Source of the DNA: a bacterium
GTDB lineage: Bacteria; RUG730; JAAEPJ01
Direction: 5' to 3'
NCBI GenBank assembly: GCA_024222485.1
Contig: JAAEPJ010000522.1
Location: forward strand, 1-26,608
DNA: 26,608 bases
Shown here piece by piece: positions 7,498 to 15,355 of this stretch. Both the position numbers and the translations under genes were made by a program. Positions within the stretch are counted from its first letter, which is position 1. The number at the start of each line of letters is the position of its first letter. The notes below the pieces were generated by a model. The model ran no database searches, had not been told where the DNA came from, and saw nothing but the letters and a program-made list of their open reading frames with translations.

Positions 7498-8505
7498 ATG
7501 TACTATATATTGACTTTAATCCTTGCTTATATTCTAACACTAATTTTACTTCCAATAGTTATTAAGTTTACAAATAAATATAAAATTTATGACCAACCTG
7601 ATTCTAATATCAAAACTCATAAGATCCCTACTCCTTATCTGGGTGGTATAGCAATTGCTTTATCTTTTTTTATTACACTTTTAGTGATTAGATTTTCTAC
7701 AGATTTTGATACCGGCACATTAAGGAATTTGCGAGGAATTTATATTTCCGGATTTATTCTACTTTTAGTTGGGGTATATGATGACCTTAAGGATATGAAC
7801 TTTAAAATGAAATTTTTTTGGCAGTTTTTGGCCGCAACAGTGCTTATTTTTTTTGATATGAAGATTAAGTTTATTACGCCTAATTATATGGCAATTTTTT
7901 TTACATATCTTTGGATTATTGGTATTATTAATGCTGTTAATTTGGTTGATATTATGGATGGTCTATCAAGTGGGATAGCCTTAATTGCTTGTTTGTCATT
8001 TTTTTTTATCAACTCTCCTATGGAAGCTTCCTATGTGAACTTTGCTGCCATTGCTTTAGGTGGGGCTTGTTTGGGCTTTTTACCTTATAACTTTCATCAT
8101 GCTAGGATTTTTATGGGGGATGCAGGAAGTATGTTTATTGGTTTGGTTTTAGCGGCAATCTCTTTGGGAACCAACTACTCCAGTAATAATTCGATCGGGG
8201 TTTTAGCTCCTATTTTTATTTTAGCCATTCCTATTTATGATACTTGTTATATTATTATTAAGAGACTGGAAAAAGGGCAGTCTATTTTTTTGGGGAGCAA
8301 AGATCATGTTGCTTTGCGTTTAAATATCAGTGGTTGGTCTATAAAAAAAACTGTTTTAATTTTATACCTTGTTGGAGTTTTGCTTGCGATTGCAGCATAT
8401 TTGATTACAGAAGCTAACCTTAAGAATGCTATAATTTATGCATTGGTTGTTTTGGTTTTTGCCGTTCTTGTTGGTTTTAAAATAGGAGAAATAGAAGTTG
8501 ACTAA
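7498..8505 (+). CDS. WecA/TagO/MraY-family polyprenyl-phosphate sugar-1-phosphate transferase
   Basis: This integral membrane enzyme of 335 residues has about ten hydrophobic segments. Such enzymes transfer a HexNAc-1-phosphate from a UDP-sugar to undecaprenyl phosphate, the first lipid-linked step of surface polysaccharide or wall polymer synthesis. The family motifs are in order: GVYDDLKDMN with D95-D96, NLVDIMDGLSSG with D154, and HARIFMGDAGSMFIG with D208. Later comes KDHVALRL in the last cytoplasmic loop. The pattern fits WecA/TagO better than MraY, because no cell-wall precursor genes are nearby. An AAGGAG lies 13 bases upstream, a long spacing. It overlaps the next gene by 8 bases. The exact sugar substrate is unknown. 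Confidence 0.88.
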   Translation: MYYILTLILAYILTLILLPIVIKFTNKYKIYDQPDSNIKTHKIPTPYLGGIAIALSFFITLLVIRFSTDFDTGTLRNLRGIYISGFILLLVGVYDDLKDMNFKMKFFWQFLAATVLIFFDMKIKFITPNYMAIFFTYLWIIGIINAVNLVDIMDGLSSGIALIACLSFFFINSPMEASYVNFAAIALGGACLGFLPYNFHHARIFMGDAGSMFIGLVLAAISLGTNYSSNNSIGVLAPIFILAIPIYDTCYIIIKRLEKGQSIFLGSKDHVALRLNISGWSIKKTVLILYLVGVLLAIAAYLITEANLKNAIIYALVVLVFAVLVGFKIGEIEVD

Positions 8506-9820
8506 AAAAATTATTATTATTGGCGGAGGGCTTGCTGGTCTTAGTGCTGCTTATTTTTTAAATACTGAGGGAATGAGTTTTACCCTTTATGAGCAGAATG
8601 ATCGGTTTGGTGGTTTTTGCAAAACAGAAGAGTCAAATGGTTTTTATTATGATTATACCGGACATTTGCTCCACTTTAAAGATCAAGAAATAAAAAGTTT
8701 AGTTTTAGATGATTTACTTAAGGGTAATTGGTTTTTGCATGCTAGAAAGTCTTTTATCTATTTGCAAGATAGGTATTTGAAATACCCATTTCAGCAAAAT
8801 CTTTATAATTTACCTTTTTGGATTAAGATGGAATGTTTTTTTGGGTATTTATTAACATTAAGGTTACCTCTCCCAAAATCTCTAAAAATATTTACGACTA
8901 AAAAAATAAAATCTTCGGAGGGTATTAATTTATATGACTGGGCAATAAAGTATTTTGGTCGTGGAATTTCTAAATATTTTATGATTCCTTATAATGAGAA
9001 GATTTGGCGACTTGCAGCGAATGAAATGTCTGTGTCATGGATGAAAGGTTATGTTCCGAGACCAAGTTTGTTGGAAGTTTTTAATGGCACTTTTTTTGAT
9101 TCTAAAGGTGGGCTTGGTTATAATGCTAAATTTTATTACCCAAAAAAGGGAGGAATTCAGGCTTTAGTCGATGGTTTTGTTAAAAAATTACCGGAGAAAA
9201 GACTTTTTAAGAATAAGAAAATTACAGAAATCTATTTGCATAATAAAATGGTTAATGGTGATAAATTTGATAAATTAATTACAACTATGCCTCTTAGAAC
9301 TCTTATTTTAGATGTTATTTTAGATGTTGACGATGATATTAAAGAAAAAGCAAAAAAATTAAAAGCTAATTTTGTTTTGAATGTTAATATTGGTCTCAAA
9401 AAAAAGGTTATAGGTAAACATTGGATTTATTTTCCCGATGATAAATTTATTTTTCATCGGATAGGTTTTATTAATAATTTTGCAGAGGGGATGACTCCCC
9501 ACCCAGAAAATGGCTCTATTTACACAGAGATCTCCGCTAAAAAAGAGCTTGATAATCTTGAGTGGCAAGTTATCGAAGACCTAATTAAAGTCGGGATTAT
9601 TAAAGATTTCACAGATGTTATCGATATTAAAACTTTGAAATTACCTGATGCTTATGCTAGTTATGATCAGCAGCATGATCAAATTGTCGCAGATATTTTG
9701 GCATATTTGAAAAAGTTTGAGATTTATTCTATTGGTCGTTATGGAAAGTGGGAATATGCTGCCATGGAGGATGCAATGAGGCAAGGGAGAGATATTGCTA
9801 AAGATATTCTTAATGCGTAA
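8498..9820 (+). CDS. FAD-dependent oxidoreductase of the protoporphyrinogen oxidase / UDP-galactopyranose mutase-like superfamily
   Basis: The 440-residue protein starts with a Rossmann FAD-binding motif (IIIIGGGLAGLSAAYF, GGGxxG at residues 9-14). A FGGFCKTEE block and a C-terminal YSIGRYGKWEYAAMEDAM segment, typical of FAD-binding amine-oxidase-like proteins, follow. Relatives are often found in surface polysaccharide clusters, with roles such as sugar-ring mutase or glycan oxidation. The reaction here cannot be assigned. The start is TTG at 8498, chosen because AGGAGA (8484-8489) sits 8 bases before it and the FAD motif follows at once. It overlaps the WecA-family gene by 8 bases, implying translational coupling and a shared pathway. 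Confidence 0.8.
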   Translation: MTKKIIIIGGGLAGLSAAYFLNTEGMSFTLYEQNDRFGGFCKTEESNGFYYDYTGHLLHFKDQEIKSLVLDDLLKGNWFLHARKSFIYLQDRYLKYPFQQNLYNLPFWIKMECFFGYLLTLRLPLPKSLKIFTTKKIKSSEGINLYDWAIKYFGRGISKYFMIPYNEKIWRLAANEMSVSWMKGYVPRPSLLEVFNGTFFDSKGGLGYNAKFYYPKKGGIQALVDGFVKKLPEKRLFKNKKITEIYLHNKMVNGDKFDKLITTMPLRTLILDVILDVDDDIKEKAKKLKANFVLNVNIGLKKKVIGKHWIYFPDDKFIFHRIGFINNFAEGMTPHPENGSIYTEISAKKELDNLEWQVIEDLIKVGIIKDFTDVIDIKTLKLPDAYASYDQQHDQIVADILAYLKKFEIYSIGRYGKWEYAAMEDAMRQGRDIAKDILNA

Positions 9821-9868
9821 ATTTTGAAATTTTTATAAAAGTAACTTATTTTTTTCTGGAGAATAATA

Positions 9869-10270
9869 ATGGATATTAAAAAAATTTATAGAATTTGTGA
9901 TGCGAACCTTAACCGTGCAAAAGAAGGGTTAAGAGTTGTTGAAGATTATTTGCGATTTTATCTGGAAAATGATGACTTAGTCAGAAAAGCACGCGAAATT
10001 AGACATGGACTTGGTGGGCTTATTTCTCATAGTTTTTATAAGAAGTTAGTTGCGGAGCGTGATGTTTTTAATGATTGTGGTTTTAAAATATCAGAAGTTG
10101 CAGATAAGGATTTAGAAACTGTACTGCTTGCTAATATTAAAAGAGCAGAAGAAGCATTGAGAGTTTTAGAGGAATATTTTAAAATAATAGCGAAGAATAA
10201 AGTCGCAACTGTAAAAACATTGAGATATAAATTTTATAATTTAGAGAAAGGAGTTTATGATGAACTTTAG
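9869..10270 (+). CDS. thiD2: Stand-alone ThiD2-like protein (HMP-phosphate kinase domain normally fused to ThiE)
   Basis: The 133-residue protein opens with IYRICDANLNRAKEGLRVVEDY and repeats that theme later as KRAEEALRVLEEYF. This is the hallmark of the ThiD2 domain often found in front of thiamine-phosphate synthase (ThiE). ThiD2 proteins are known to phosphorylate hydroxymethylpyrimidine phosphate to the diphosphate in thiamine synthesis. Here the ThiE part is absent: the frame stops at 10270 and the next gene is a membrane protein. A GGAG sits 8 bases before the ATG. No other thi gene is in the window. The start of the next gene overlaps by 11 bases. The family match is confident; the in vivo role is inferred. 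Confidence 0.78.
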   Translation: MDIKKIYRICDANLNRAKEGLRVVEDYLRFYLENDDLVRKAREIRHGLGGLISHSFYKKLVAERDVFNDCGFKISEVADKDLETVLLANIKRAEEALRVLEEYFKIIAKNKVATVKTLRYKFYNLEKGVYDEL

Positions 10271-11348
10271 AAAAGAATATAATTTTGATAGCTTCGTAAG
10301 ACTTCTAATTTTGACTGTGCTGATTGTTGGTGTTTTTTTTATTCTAAAATATTTAAGCCCAGTTCTTTTACCTTTTGCTGTGGCACTTCTCCTCGCATAC
10401 TTACTTAATCCTATTGTAATGTTTTTTGAGAAATACTTAAAATGGCGCTCACTGGCAGTTTGGCTTACTTTGTTTTTATTGGTCTTAGTGATTGTTTTGA
10501 TTATTAATATAGTTGGACCAAAAATTAGCAAAGAATTTACTGAAACAGCGGAAATAATTACTCGTATGCTAAAAACTAAGCCGGCATTTTCTAGTGATCA
10601 AACTTTATTTGCCTCAATTTGGCAACATATTCAAAATTTTTTTAATAAACCGGATATTCAAAATATTATTAATGCAAATAACTTTGTAAACCTTGTTAGT
10701 GATCTTGGGCAAAAAGTTTTTCCTGGTGTTTGGGGATTGATTGCAGGGACAGCTAATTTTTTAGTTGGTATCTTAGTCGTTTTAGTGGTTATTCTCTATC
10801 TAGTTTTTATTTTATTTGATTATGATATGCTAAGGCAGCAATTCAATAATTTAATTCCTAAGCATTATAAGTCAACTGTTACAGAGTTTATTCTGTCTTT
10901 TGAAAAGGCTATGAACCAATATTTTAGAGCCCAAATGTTGGTTGCATTAAGTGTGGGGATTCTTTTTGCTATTGGCTTTAGTATTATTAATTTGCCTTTA
11001 GCTATTGTTCTTGGTTTATTTGTTGGTATTTTAAATTTAGTTCCATATTTGCAGGCTGTAGGGTTTGTCCCCGCAGTATTATTAGCCGTGGTAGGTTCTG
11101 TGAAAAGTGGTATGCCATTTTGGCAAATTTTTTTATTGGTTTGTTTGGTTTTTGTGGTGGTACAGACTATTCAAGAGATTTTGTTGGTGCCAAGGATTAT
11201 GCGTAAAATGACTGGCCTTAGACCTGCTGTTGTTTTACTTTCCCTTTCTGTTTGGGGGAAACTTTTAGGTTTCTTTGGTTTGGTAATTGCCATTCCATTT
11301 ACTTGTTTAATTCTTGCTTATTATCAAAAATTTATTGATGAGGAATAG
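10260..11348 (+). CDS. AI-2E/PerM-family membrane transporter
   Basis: This polytopic inner-membrane protein of about 362 residues belongs to the AI-2E transporter (PerM/TqsA, UPF0118) family. It has a hydrophobic N-terminal pair of helices with LSPVLLPFAVALLLAYLLNP, a long soluble segment (about residues 80-140), and a C-terminal bundle with ILNLVPYLQAVGFVPAVLLA and GKLLGFFGLVIAIP. Known members export AI-2 or act in sodium/proton antiport, so the substrate is open. The ATG at 10260 is preferred over 10257 because AAGGAG (10248-10253) is then 6 rather than 3 bases away. It overlaps the ThiD2 gene, suggesting coupled translation. Confidence 0.88.
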   Translation: MNFRKEYNFDSFVRLLILTVLIVGVFFILKYLSPVLLPFAVALLLAYLLNPIVMFFEKYLKWRSLAVWLTLFLLVLVIVLIINIVGPKISKEFTETAEIITRMLKTKPAFSSDQTLFASIWQHIQNFFNKPDIQNIINANNFVNLVSDLGQKVFPGVWGLIAGTANFLVGILVVLVVILYLVFILFDYDMLRQQFNNLIPKHYKSTVTEFILSFEKAMNQYFRAQMLVALSVGILFAIGFSIINLPLAIVLGLFVGILNLVPYLQAVGFVPAVLLAVVGSVKSGMPFWQIFLLVCLVFVVVQTIQEILLVPRIMRKMTGLRPAVVLLSLSVWGKLLGFFGLVIAIPFTCLILAYYQKFIDEE

Positions 11349-11370
11349 TTGATTTTTTATCAATAAATTT
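11328..11370. terminator. Long A/T-rich inverted repeat between convergent genes, likely two-way terminator
   Basis: AAATTTATTGAT (11328-11339) and ATCAATAAATTT (11359-11370) are perfect 12-bp inverted copies around a 19-base loop. The left arm overlaps the end of the AI-2E gene, and purU converges 30 bases beyond. The stem lacks GC pairs and no long T-run follows, so efficiency is uncertain. Confidence 0.45.
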
Positions 11371-11399
11371 CCTGCATTCTTCTTTAAAGCTAATAGTTA

Positions 11400-12246
11400 T
11401 TATTTGAAAACTATCGTTTTTTCTCCATGAGTCAAAACTTTATTTTCTAAATGTAATTTTAAAGCCTTAGCAAGGACAACTTTTTCTAAATCACGCCCTT
11501 TTTTAATTAAATCACTTTCTGAATCTCTATGTGAAATTCGGAAGACATCTTGTTCAATAATTGGTCCTTTATCTAAGGTCGGTGTGACATAGTGGCTGGT
11601 TGCACCGACTAGTTTTACTCCACTGTCAAAAGCTTGTTTATAAGGTTTTGCACCAATGAATGCTGGTAGGAATGAATGGTGAATATTGATAATTCTACTT
11701 GGATAGTTCTCTATTAAATTTTTTGTTAATATTTGCATATAACGCGCGAGAACAATCACATCTATTTTATGTTCTTTTAAAATTTTAAGCTCTTTTTTTT
11801 CTTGTGCTAATTTATTGTTTTTTGTAATAGGTAAATAGTAAAAGGCAATCCCTTGTGAGGCTTAAATTACGATGATTGCTGATAATGAGTTTGACAGTCC
11901 CATCAAGCTCATTGAGAGAGAATCTGACTAAGAGATCGAGAATACAATGCTCATGTTGTGAGACAAAGATTGCAATATTTTTTTTATCTTCAGTAAAGTT
12001 AAGAGTAAAGTGAATATGAAAGTCATTGGCAATTTGTTCTTGAAAATTTTTTTTTGTAGTTTTTTTGTCTAAATTAAAATTATTCATATCCCATTCTATT
12101 CGCATAAAAAAAGTATTTGTTTCTATATCAGAATGTTGGTCAGACTTCAGGATATTTCCATTATTGTTAAAAATAAAATTAGATATTTTGCTAACAATGC
12201 CTTTTCTATCTTGACAATATAGTAGTAATACCGCATTTTTTTTCAT
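11400..12246 (-). pseudogene. purU: Formyltetrahydrofolate deformylase, split by a one-base frameshift
   Basis: PurU hydrolyses 10-formyl-THF to formate and THF. The N-terminal part (12246 down to about 11860) carries the ACT domain (LLYCQDRKGIVSKISNFIF) and runs to SNHRNLSL. The C-terminal part continues in another frame as GIAFYYLPITKNNK and then VLARYMQIL, INIHHSFLPAFIGA and HYVTPTLDKGPIIEQ, so the catalytic N, H and D are all present. The two frames join within 11850-11864. Reading back in the downstream frame meets TAA at 11864-11862. The total of 847 nt is 282 codons plus one base, as expected for one inserted base in a gene of normal length. AAGGGA precedes the ATG. It may be a true pseudogene or a sequencing error; the rest is well conserved. 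Confidence 0.88.
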
Positions 12247-12302
12247 TTTATTCCCTTTTTTGAAAAAAGACTAAGCTTTTTCTTGTGTATTTTTTTTGAT
12301 TA

Positions 12303-12330
12303 ATTATAACATAAGAAAAGATATTATCAA
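12303..12330 (-). promoter_or_regulatory. Putative promoter of purU
   Basis: On the minus strand TTGATA (12330-12325) is followed after 16 bases by a perfect TATAAT (12308-12303). It lies about 57 bases upstream of the purU ATG and is arranged back-to-back with the + strand promoter beginning at 12331. Confidence 0.6.
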
Positions 12331-12359
12331 TTGCTTTTTTAGTGCGTATACGCTATAAT
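12331..12359 (+). promoter_or_regulatory. Putative promoter of the coiled-coil gene and zapA
   Basis: TTGCTT (12331-12336), a 17-base spacer and a perfect TATAAT (12354-12359) precede the ATG at 12394. The -35 box starts at the base next to the -35 box of the divergent purU promoter. Confidence 0.55.
12344..12353. promoter_or_regulatory. GCGTATACGC palindrome in the promoter spacer
   Basis: A perfect 10-bp palindrome directly abuts the -10 box of the + strand promoter. Its GC content stands out from the surroundings. A repressor bound here would block this promoter and could affect the divergent one. No binding protein is identified. Confidence 0.35.
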
Positions 12360-12393
12360 TTAATTATAAAAATTAAAGTGTTTTTAAGGAAAT

Positions 12394-12654
12394 ATGAGAA
12401 AAATAGAACTTTTAGAAAATAAAATTAAACAAGCAATTATTTATATAGAATCTTTAAAGTTAGAGAAAGATAACTATCAAAAAAAATTAATTGACCTAAA
12501 ATTAGAATTGAAGGCTAAAGAGACTGAAATTAAACAGCTTAAGTTACGATATTCTAAAGTAGACCAAGGTCTTGGAGCTAACGAAAAAGCTAAGGCTAAA
12601 CTTGCAGATATTTTAAGAAAAATTGAGGATTTTGAGCTTTTAAAATTGTCTTAA
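12394..12654 (+). CDS. Small coiled-coil protein, possibly ZapB-like
   Basis: This 86-residue protein is almost entirely charged heptad-like helix (residues 1-55 rich in E, K and L, such as ENKIKQAIIYIESLKLEKD) followed by a short second helix. It has no signal peptide, cysteines or catalytic motif. It sits 31 bases upstream of zapA under a shared promoter, the place where short coiled-coil division proteins of the ZapB/DUF904 type are often found. That makes a structural role at the division ring reasonable, but the assignment rests on shape and context rather than a clear family signature. AAGG precedes the ATG. Confidence 0.6.
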   Translation: MRKIELLENKIKQAIIYIESLKLEKDNYQKKLIDLKLELKAKETEIKQLKLRYSKVDQGLGANEKAKAKLADILRKIEDFELLKLS

Positions 12655-12685
12655 AGATCTACCTTATTTTTTTATTTGAGTTATT

Positions 12686-12970
12686 ATGGCAAATGATACA
12701 GTAATTAAAATTTTAAATAGAGAATATTTTATTAAAGAGCAAGAAGACCCTCTTCTTTTAGCTAGCTTGGTAGAATACCTTGAAGGTAAAATGAGTGAAG
12801 TCAGTAAGAGGAATAATCTTGTTGATACTAGTAGAATAGCCGTGCATGCAGCACTTTTAATTTCTAAAGAACTTTTTGAAGAGAGAAATAGAAGTGAGGA
12901 CTTAAACATTAAGCAAGAAAAAAAGTATGCACAAATGTTGGAAAAATTATCAAATATTATTGAAACTTGA
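12686..12970 (+). CDS. zapA: Cell division protein ZapA
   Basis: ZapA binds FtsZ and bundles its filaments at the division ring. The 94-residue protein has the usual N-terminal globular part (VIKILNREYFIKEQEDPLLLASLVEYL) followed by a helix and a C-terminal coiled coil (residues about 60-92), with normal family length. The segment DTSRIAVHAALLISKELFEE matches the conserved region where ZapA proteins read like a TLRIAVLAALNIADEL pattern. It follows the small coiled-coil gene by 31 bases and precedes 6S RNA, an order also seen in proteobacteria (zapA-ssrS). Confidence 0.85.
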   Translation: MANDTVIKILNREYFIKEQEDPLLLASLVEYLEGKMSEVSKRNNLVDTSRIAVHAALLISKELFEERNRSEDLNIKQEKKYAQMLEKLSNIIET

Positions 12971-12990
12971 GAAATTTTTTATAATACAGC

Positions 12991-13212
12991 AATGCTTGTA
13001 TCTTTTATTTGAAAATTAAAATTTTCTTTCCTGCTCTGTTTGTAGGGTATACTGTACATTTTGAACCAATATTTATGTATAGGGAAGTTTGAGTTGGCTA
13101 TAGCTGTGGCTTTAGTCGCAGAACATCCACCTAGGTTGAATGATTCAATCTGGCAGGCTTTACGGCAGTAGCGGGAGGGATTATTGTATTTTTAATAACT
13201 ACTTGCTTTTTT
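12991..13212 (+). ncRNA. ssrS: 6S RNA
   Basis: 6S RNA binds the sigma70 RNA polymerase holoenzyme as an open-promoter mimic. TATAAT (12980-12985) gives a start near 12991. The ends pair: TTTCCTGCT (13027-13035) with AGCGGGAGG (13170-13178), CTGTT (13036-13040) with GGCAG (13164-13168), and further out AGCAA (12988-12992) with TTGCT (13203-13207), whose T-run to 13213 can end transcription. The 3' half around 13123-13168 closely resembles the E. coli 6S 3' side: a CATCCACCT stretch, a TTGAA-TGA-TTCAA hairpin (13136-13148), then GGCAGGCTT. Location next to zapA and near the cyclo-ligase gene matches the classic ssrS neighbourhood. Exact ends are estimates. Confidence 0.82.
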
Positions 13213-13301
13213 TATAAGTTTGTTTGGATGTTTTTTTTGAAATATTAAATGAGACAGCTTTTCTAGAGTTGTTTGTTATTTCTATTTTTTTCAGTTCTCG
13301 C

Positions 13302-13341
13302 CTCTGTCAAAGTTTCAAAATAATAATTTATTGACTCAGAG
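13302..13341 (+). promoter_or_regulatory. Possible hairpin or promoter in the rarA leader
   Basis: CTCTGTCAA (13302-13310) can pair with TTGACTCAGAG (13331-13341), leaving a 2-base bulge and a 20-base loop. The right arm also contains TTGACT, which could serve as a -35 box, but no well-spaced -10 follows (TATCTT is only 14 bases on). Weak evidence. Confidence 0.22.
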
Positions 13342-13376
13342 AATGAAAGGTATCTTTTATTTCTAAAGGTGAAATT

Positions 13377-14645
13377 ATGGCTAACAAAATGTTTAGTTTT
13401 TTTGACGATATGAATTTTTTGAAACTTAAAAGACCTCTTGCCTATAGACAAAGACCGACTTCTTTGCTTGATTTTAAAGGACAAAAACATTTGCTTGCTG
13501 ACGGGAAAGTGTTGCGGAAGATGATTGTATCTAAAGATTTAGTTAATATGATTTTTTATGGACCATCAGGTACAGGTAAAACTAGTCTTGTTGACATTAT
13601 TTCTCGTTTTACATCTCTGCCTATTTCTCATGTTAATGCTACAACTAGTGGCATTTCTGATATAAAAAAGATACTTCTTAAGGCTAAAGAGATAAATGAG
13701 TGCCATTCTCAAAACATGCTTGTAATGATTGATGAAATTCATCGATTTAATAAAATGCAGCAGGATGTGCTACTGCCAGCAATGGAAGATGGCTCTATTA
13801 TTTTGCTTGGTTTAACAACTGAGAATCCGCATTATTATGTGAACAATGCACTTTTATCACGATCAATGGTTTTTGAGTTTAAGAAACTTGAAAAAGTGGA
13901 TGTTATTGCTATTTTAGCTAATGCTACCAGGCAGTTAGCATCTGAAGTTGAAAAAGAGGTGTTTGAGTTTATTTCGGATTTTGTAGATGGTGATGCCCGT
14001 TATGCACTTAATCTATTAGAAATGGCCTTAAAAGCTGTTGATCTGCCTATTACTGTTACTAAATTAAAGCATACCTTTGGCGATAAATTAAGAGCTAATG
14101 TGAAGTATGATAAAAAAGCAGATTATCACTATGATATTATTTCTGCATTTATTAAAAGTATGCGTGGGAGTGATCCAGATGCAACACTTTATTGGTTGGC
14201 ATTAATGCTTTCAGGTGGAGAAGATCCACGGTTCATTGCCCGCAGAATTGCTATTGCTGCAGCGGAAGATGTAGGGATGGCTGCACCAGAAATCTTAGCA
14301 GTTGTCGATTCTGCATGGAACTTAGTGGAAAAAGTAGGCATGCCAGAAGCGCGTATTATTTTAGCAGAAGCAGCAATCGCTGTTGCTTCTGCACCAAAGA
14401 GTAATAGTGTTTATCTTGGAATTAATACTGCAATGCAAGATGTAGGGAATGGTAATATTATAGCTGTTCCTAGGCATGTTTCTGATAATGCTAAAGACTA
14501 TCTTTCCCCTCATAATGAAGATGGTCATTTTTTGAGGCAGGATTATGGCTTAGGTGAATACAAGGAGCGATATTATAAGCCTAGTAATCAAGGTCGTGAA
14601 AAAAAATATCAAGAATATTTGAACAATCTTTGGGATATAAAGTGA
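13377..14645 (+). CDS. rarA: Replication-associated recombination protein A (AAA+ ATPase, RarA/MgsA)
   Basis: RarA is a cytoplasmic clamp-loader-like ATPase that acts at stalled replication forks. The 422-residue protein shows the family opening RPLAYRQRPTSLLDFKGQKHLL, a Walker A GPSGTGKT at 62-69, a Walker B LVMIDEIHRFNK with D119-E120, and the sensor segment GLTTENPHYYVNNALLSRS. The C-terminal tetramerisation region includes MRGSDPDATLYWLALMLSGGEDPRFIARR, which is very characteristic. Length is normal for the family. AAAGGTGA lies in front of the ATG. It overlaps the cyclo-ligase gene by four bases (GTGA), so the two are probably co-translated. Confidence 0.95.
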   Translation: MANKMFSFFDDMNFLKLKRPLAYRQRPTSLLDFKGQKHLLADGKVLRKMIVSKDLVNMIFYGPSGTGKTSLVDIISRFTSLPISHVNATTSGISDIKKILLKAKEINECHSQNMLVMIDEIHRFNKMQQDVLLPAMEDGSIILLGLTTENPHYYVNNALLSRSMVFEFKKLEKVDVIAILANATRQLASEVEKEVFEFISDFVDGDARYALNLLEMALKAVDLPITVTKLKHTFGDKLRANVKYDKKADYHYDIISAFIKSMRGSDPDATLYWLALMLSGGEDPRFIARRIAIAAAEDVGMAAPEILAVVDSAWNLVEKVGMPEARIILAEAAIAVASAPKSNSVYLGINTAMQDVGNGNIIAVPRHVSDNAKDYLSPHNEDGHFLRQDYGLGEYKERYYKPSNQGREKKYQEYLNNLWDIK

Positions 14646-15208
14646 ATATTACTACTAGAGAAGAAATGCTTTTTTGTCGTAAAGCCATGACAGTAAAAGA
14701 AGTGGAACAAAAAAGTGAAGTTATTAATAAAAGATTGATTACTCAGTTTTCAGCTGCTCAGATGGTTATGGGCTACTTCCCCTTTGGTAATGAAGTGGAT
14801 ATTCGTTATTTATTAGAGTTTTTTATTGCTAAAAATGGGTTTGTGATTTTACCAAAAGTTGTCAGTAAAACTGATCTGCGTTTTTTTGTTGTACATGATT
14901 TAGACTGTACGCATGGATATTGTGGGATTTTTGAGCCTTGTATTGAATCTTGTGAAGAGGTTAAGGATTTTAAAAGAGTCGATCTTGCTTTAATTCCTGG
15001 TGTTTGTTTTGATGAACAATGTAACCGTATTGGCATGGGGATGGGGTTTTATGATCGGTTTTTGGTTAAGGCAAAGATTGCGCATAAAAATATTATTGGT
15101 GTTGGCTTTGATTTTCAGGTTGTCAAGAACCTTCAAGTGAAGGATACTGATTTTAGAATGGGGAGTGTTATTTCAGAAAAAAATAGTTTTACTATAGACT
15201 ATTTTTAG
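14642..15208 (+). CDS. fthC: 5-formyltetrahydrofolate cyclo-ligase
   Basis: The enzyme (MTHFS, ygfA/fau in E. coli) converts 5-formyl-THF to 5,10-methenyl-THF with ATP, returning the stored folate to the one-carbon pool. The protein of about 188 residues has the N-terminal MNITTREEMLFCRKAM helix, the MGYFPFGNEVDIRYLLEFF segment, and the signature LIPGVCFDEQCNRIGMGMGFYDRFL, matching the family's P-G-(A/V)-F-D and G-x-G-x-G-x-Y-D-R pattern. The GTG at 14642 is preferred to the in-frame TTG at 14630 because it forms a GTGA overlap with the rarA stop and gives the typical N-terminus. Downstream is rny after 147 AT-rich bases. Confidence 0.92.
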   Translation: MNITTREEMLFCRKAMTVKEVEQKSEVINKRLITQFSAAQMVMGYFPFGNEVDIRYLLEFFIAKNGFVILPKVVSKTDLRFFVVHDLDCTHGYCGIFEPCIESCEEVKDFKRVDLALIPGVCFDEQCNRIGMGMGFYDRFLVKAKIAHKNIIGVGFDFQVVKNLQVKDTDFRMGSVISEKNSFTIDYF

Positions 15209-15355
15209 ATAGAGTGTTAGGATAATTTAATAAAATATAATATAATTTATGCTTTTAAATGGAGTTTAGTTAATAACCTGAAATATATGAAAAAAGTTGG
15301 GCATTACCTAAGATCATTTAGCAAGCATAAATTTAAATAAGGGAGAATAAATTAA

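Noticed and set aside
10241-10531. Minus-strand ORF of 96 codons opposite the start of the AI-2E gene
   Set aside because: The composition is that of an antisense shadow (rich in K, T and S), and the + strand gene there has clear family motifs.
11400-11759. C-terminal half of purU as a separate gene starting at GTG 11759
   Set aside because: The conserved sequence continues upstream in the same frame (NNKLAQEKKELK, GIAFYYLPITK) to the frameshift point, so it is the broken end of one gene with no ribosome-binding site of its own.
14192-14404. Cysteine- and arginine-rich 70-codon + strand ORF
   Set aside because: It is an alternative frame of the rarA C-terminal region, which is strongly conserved in its own frame.
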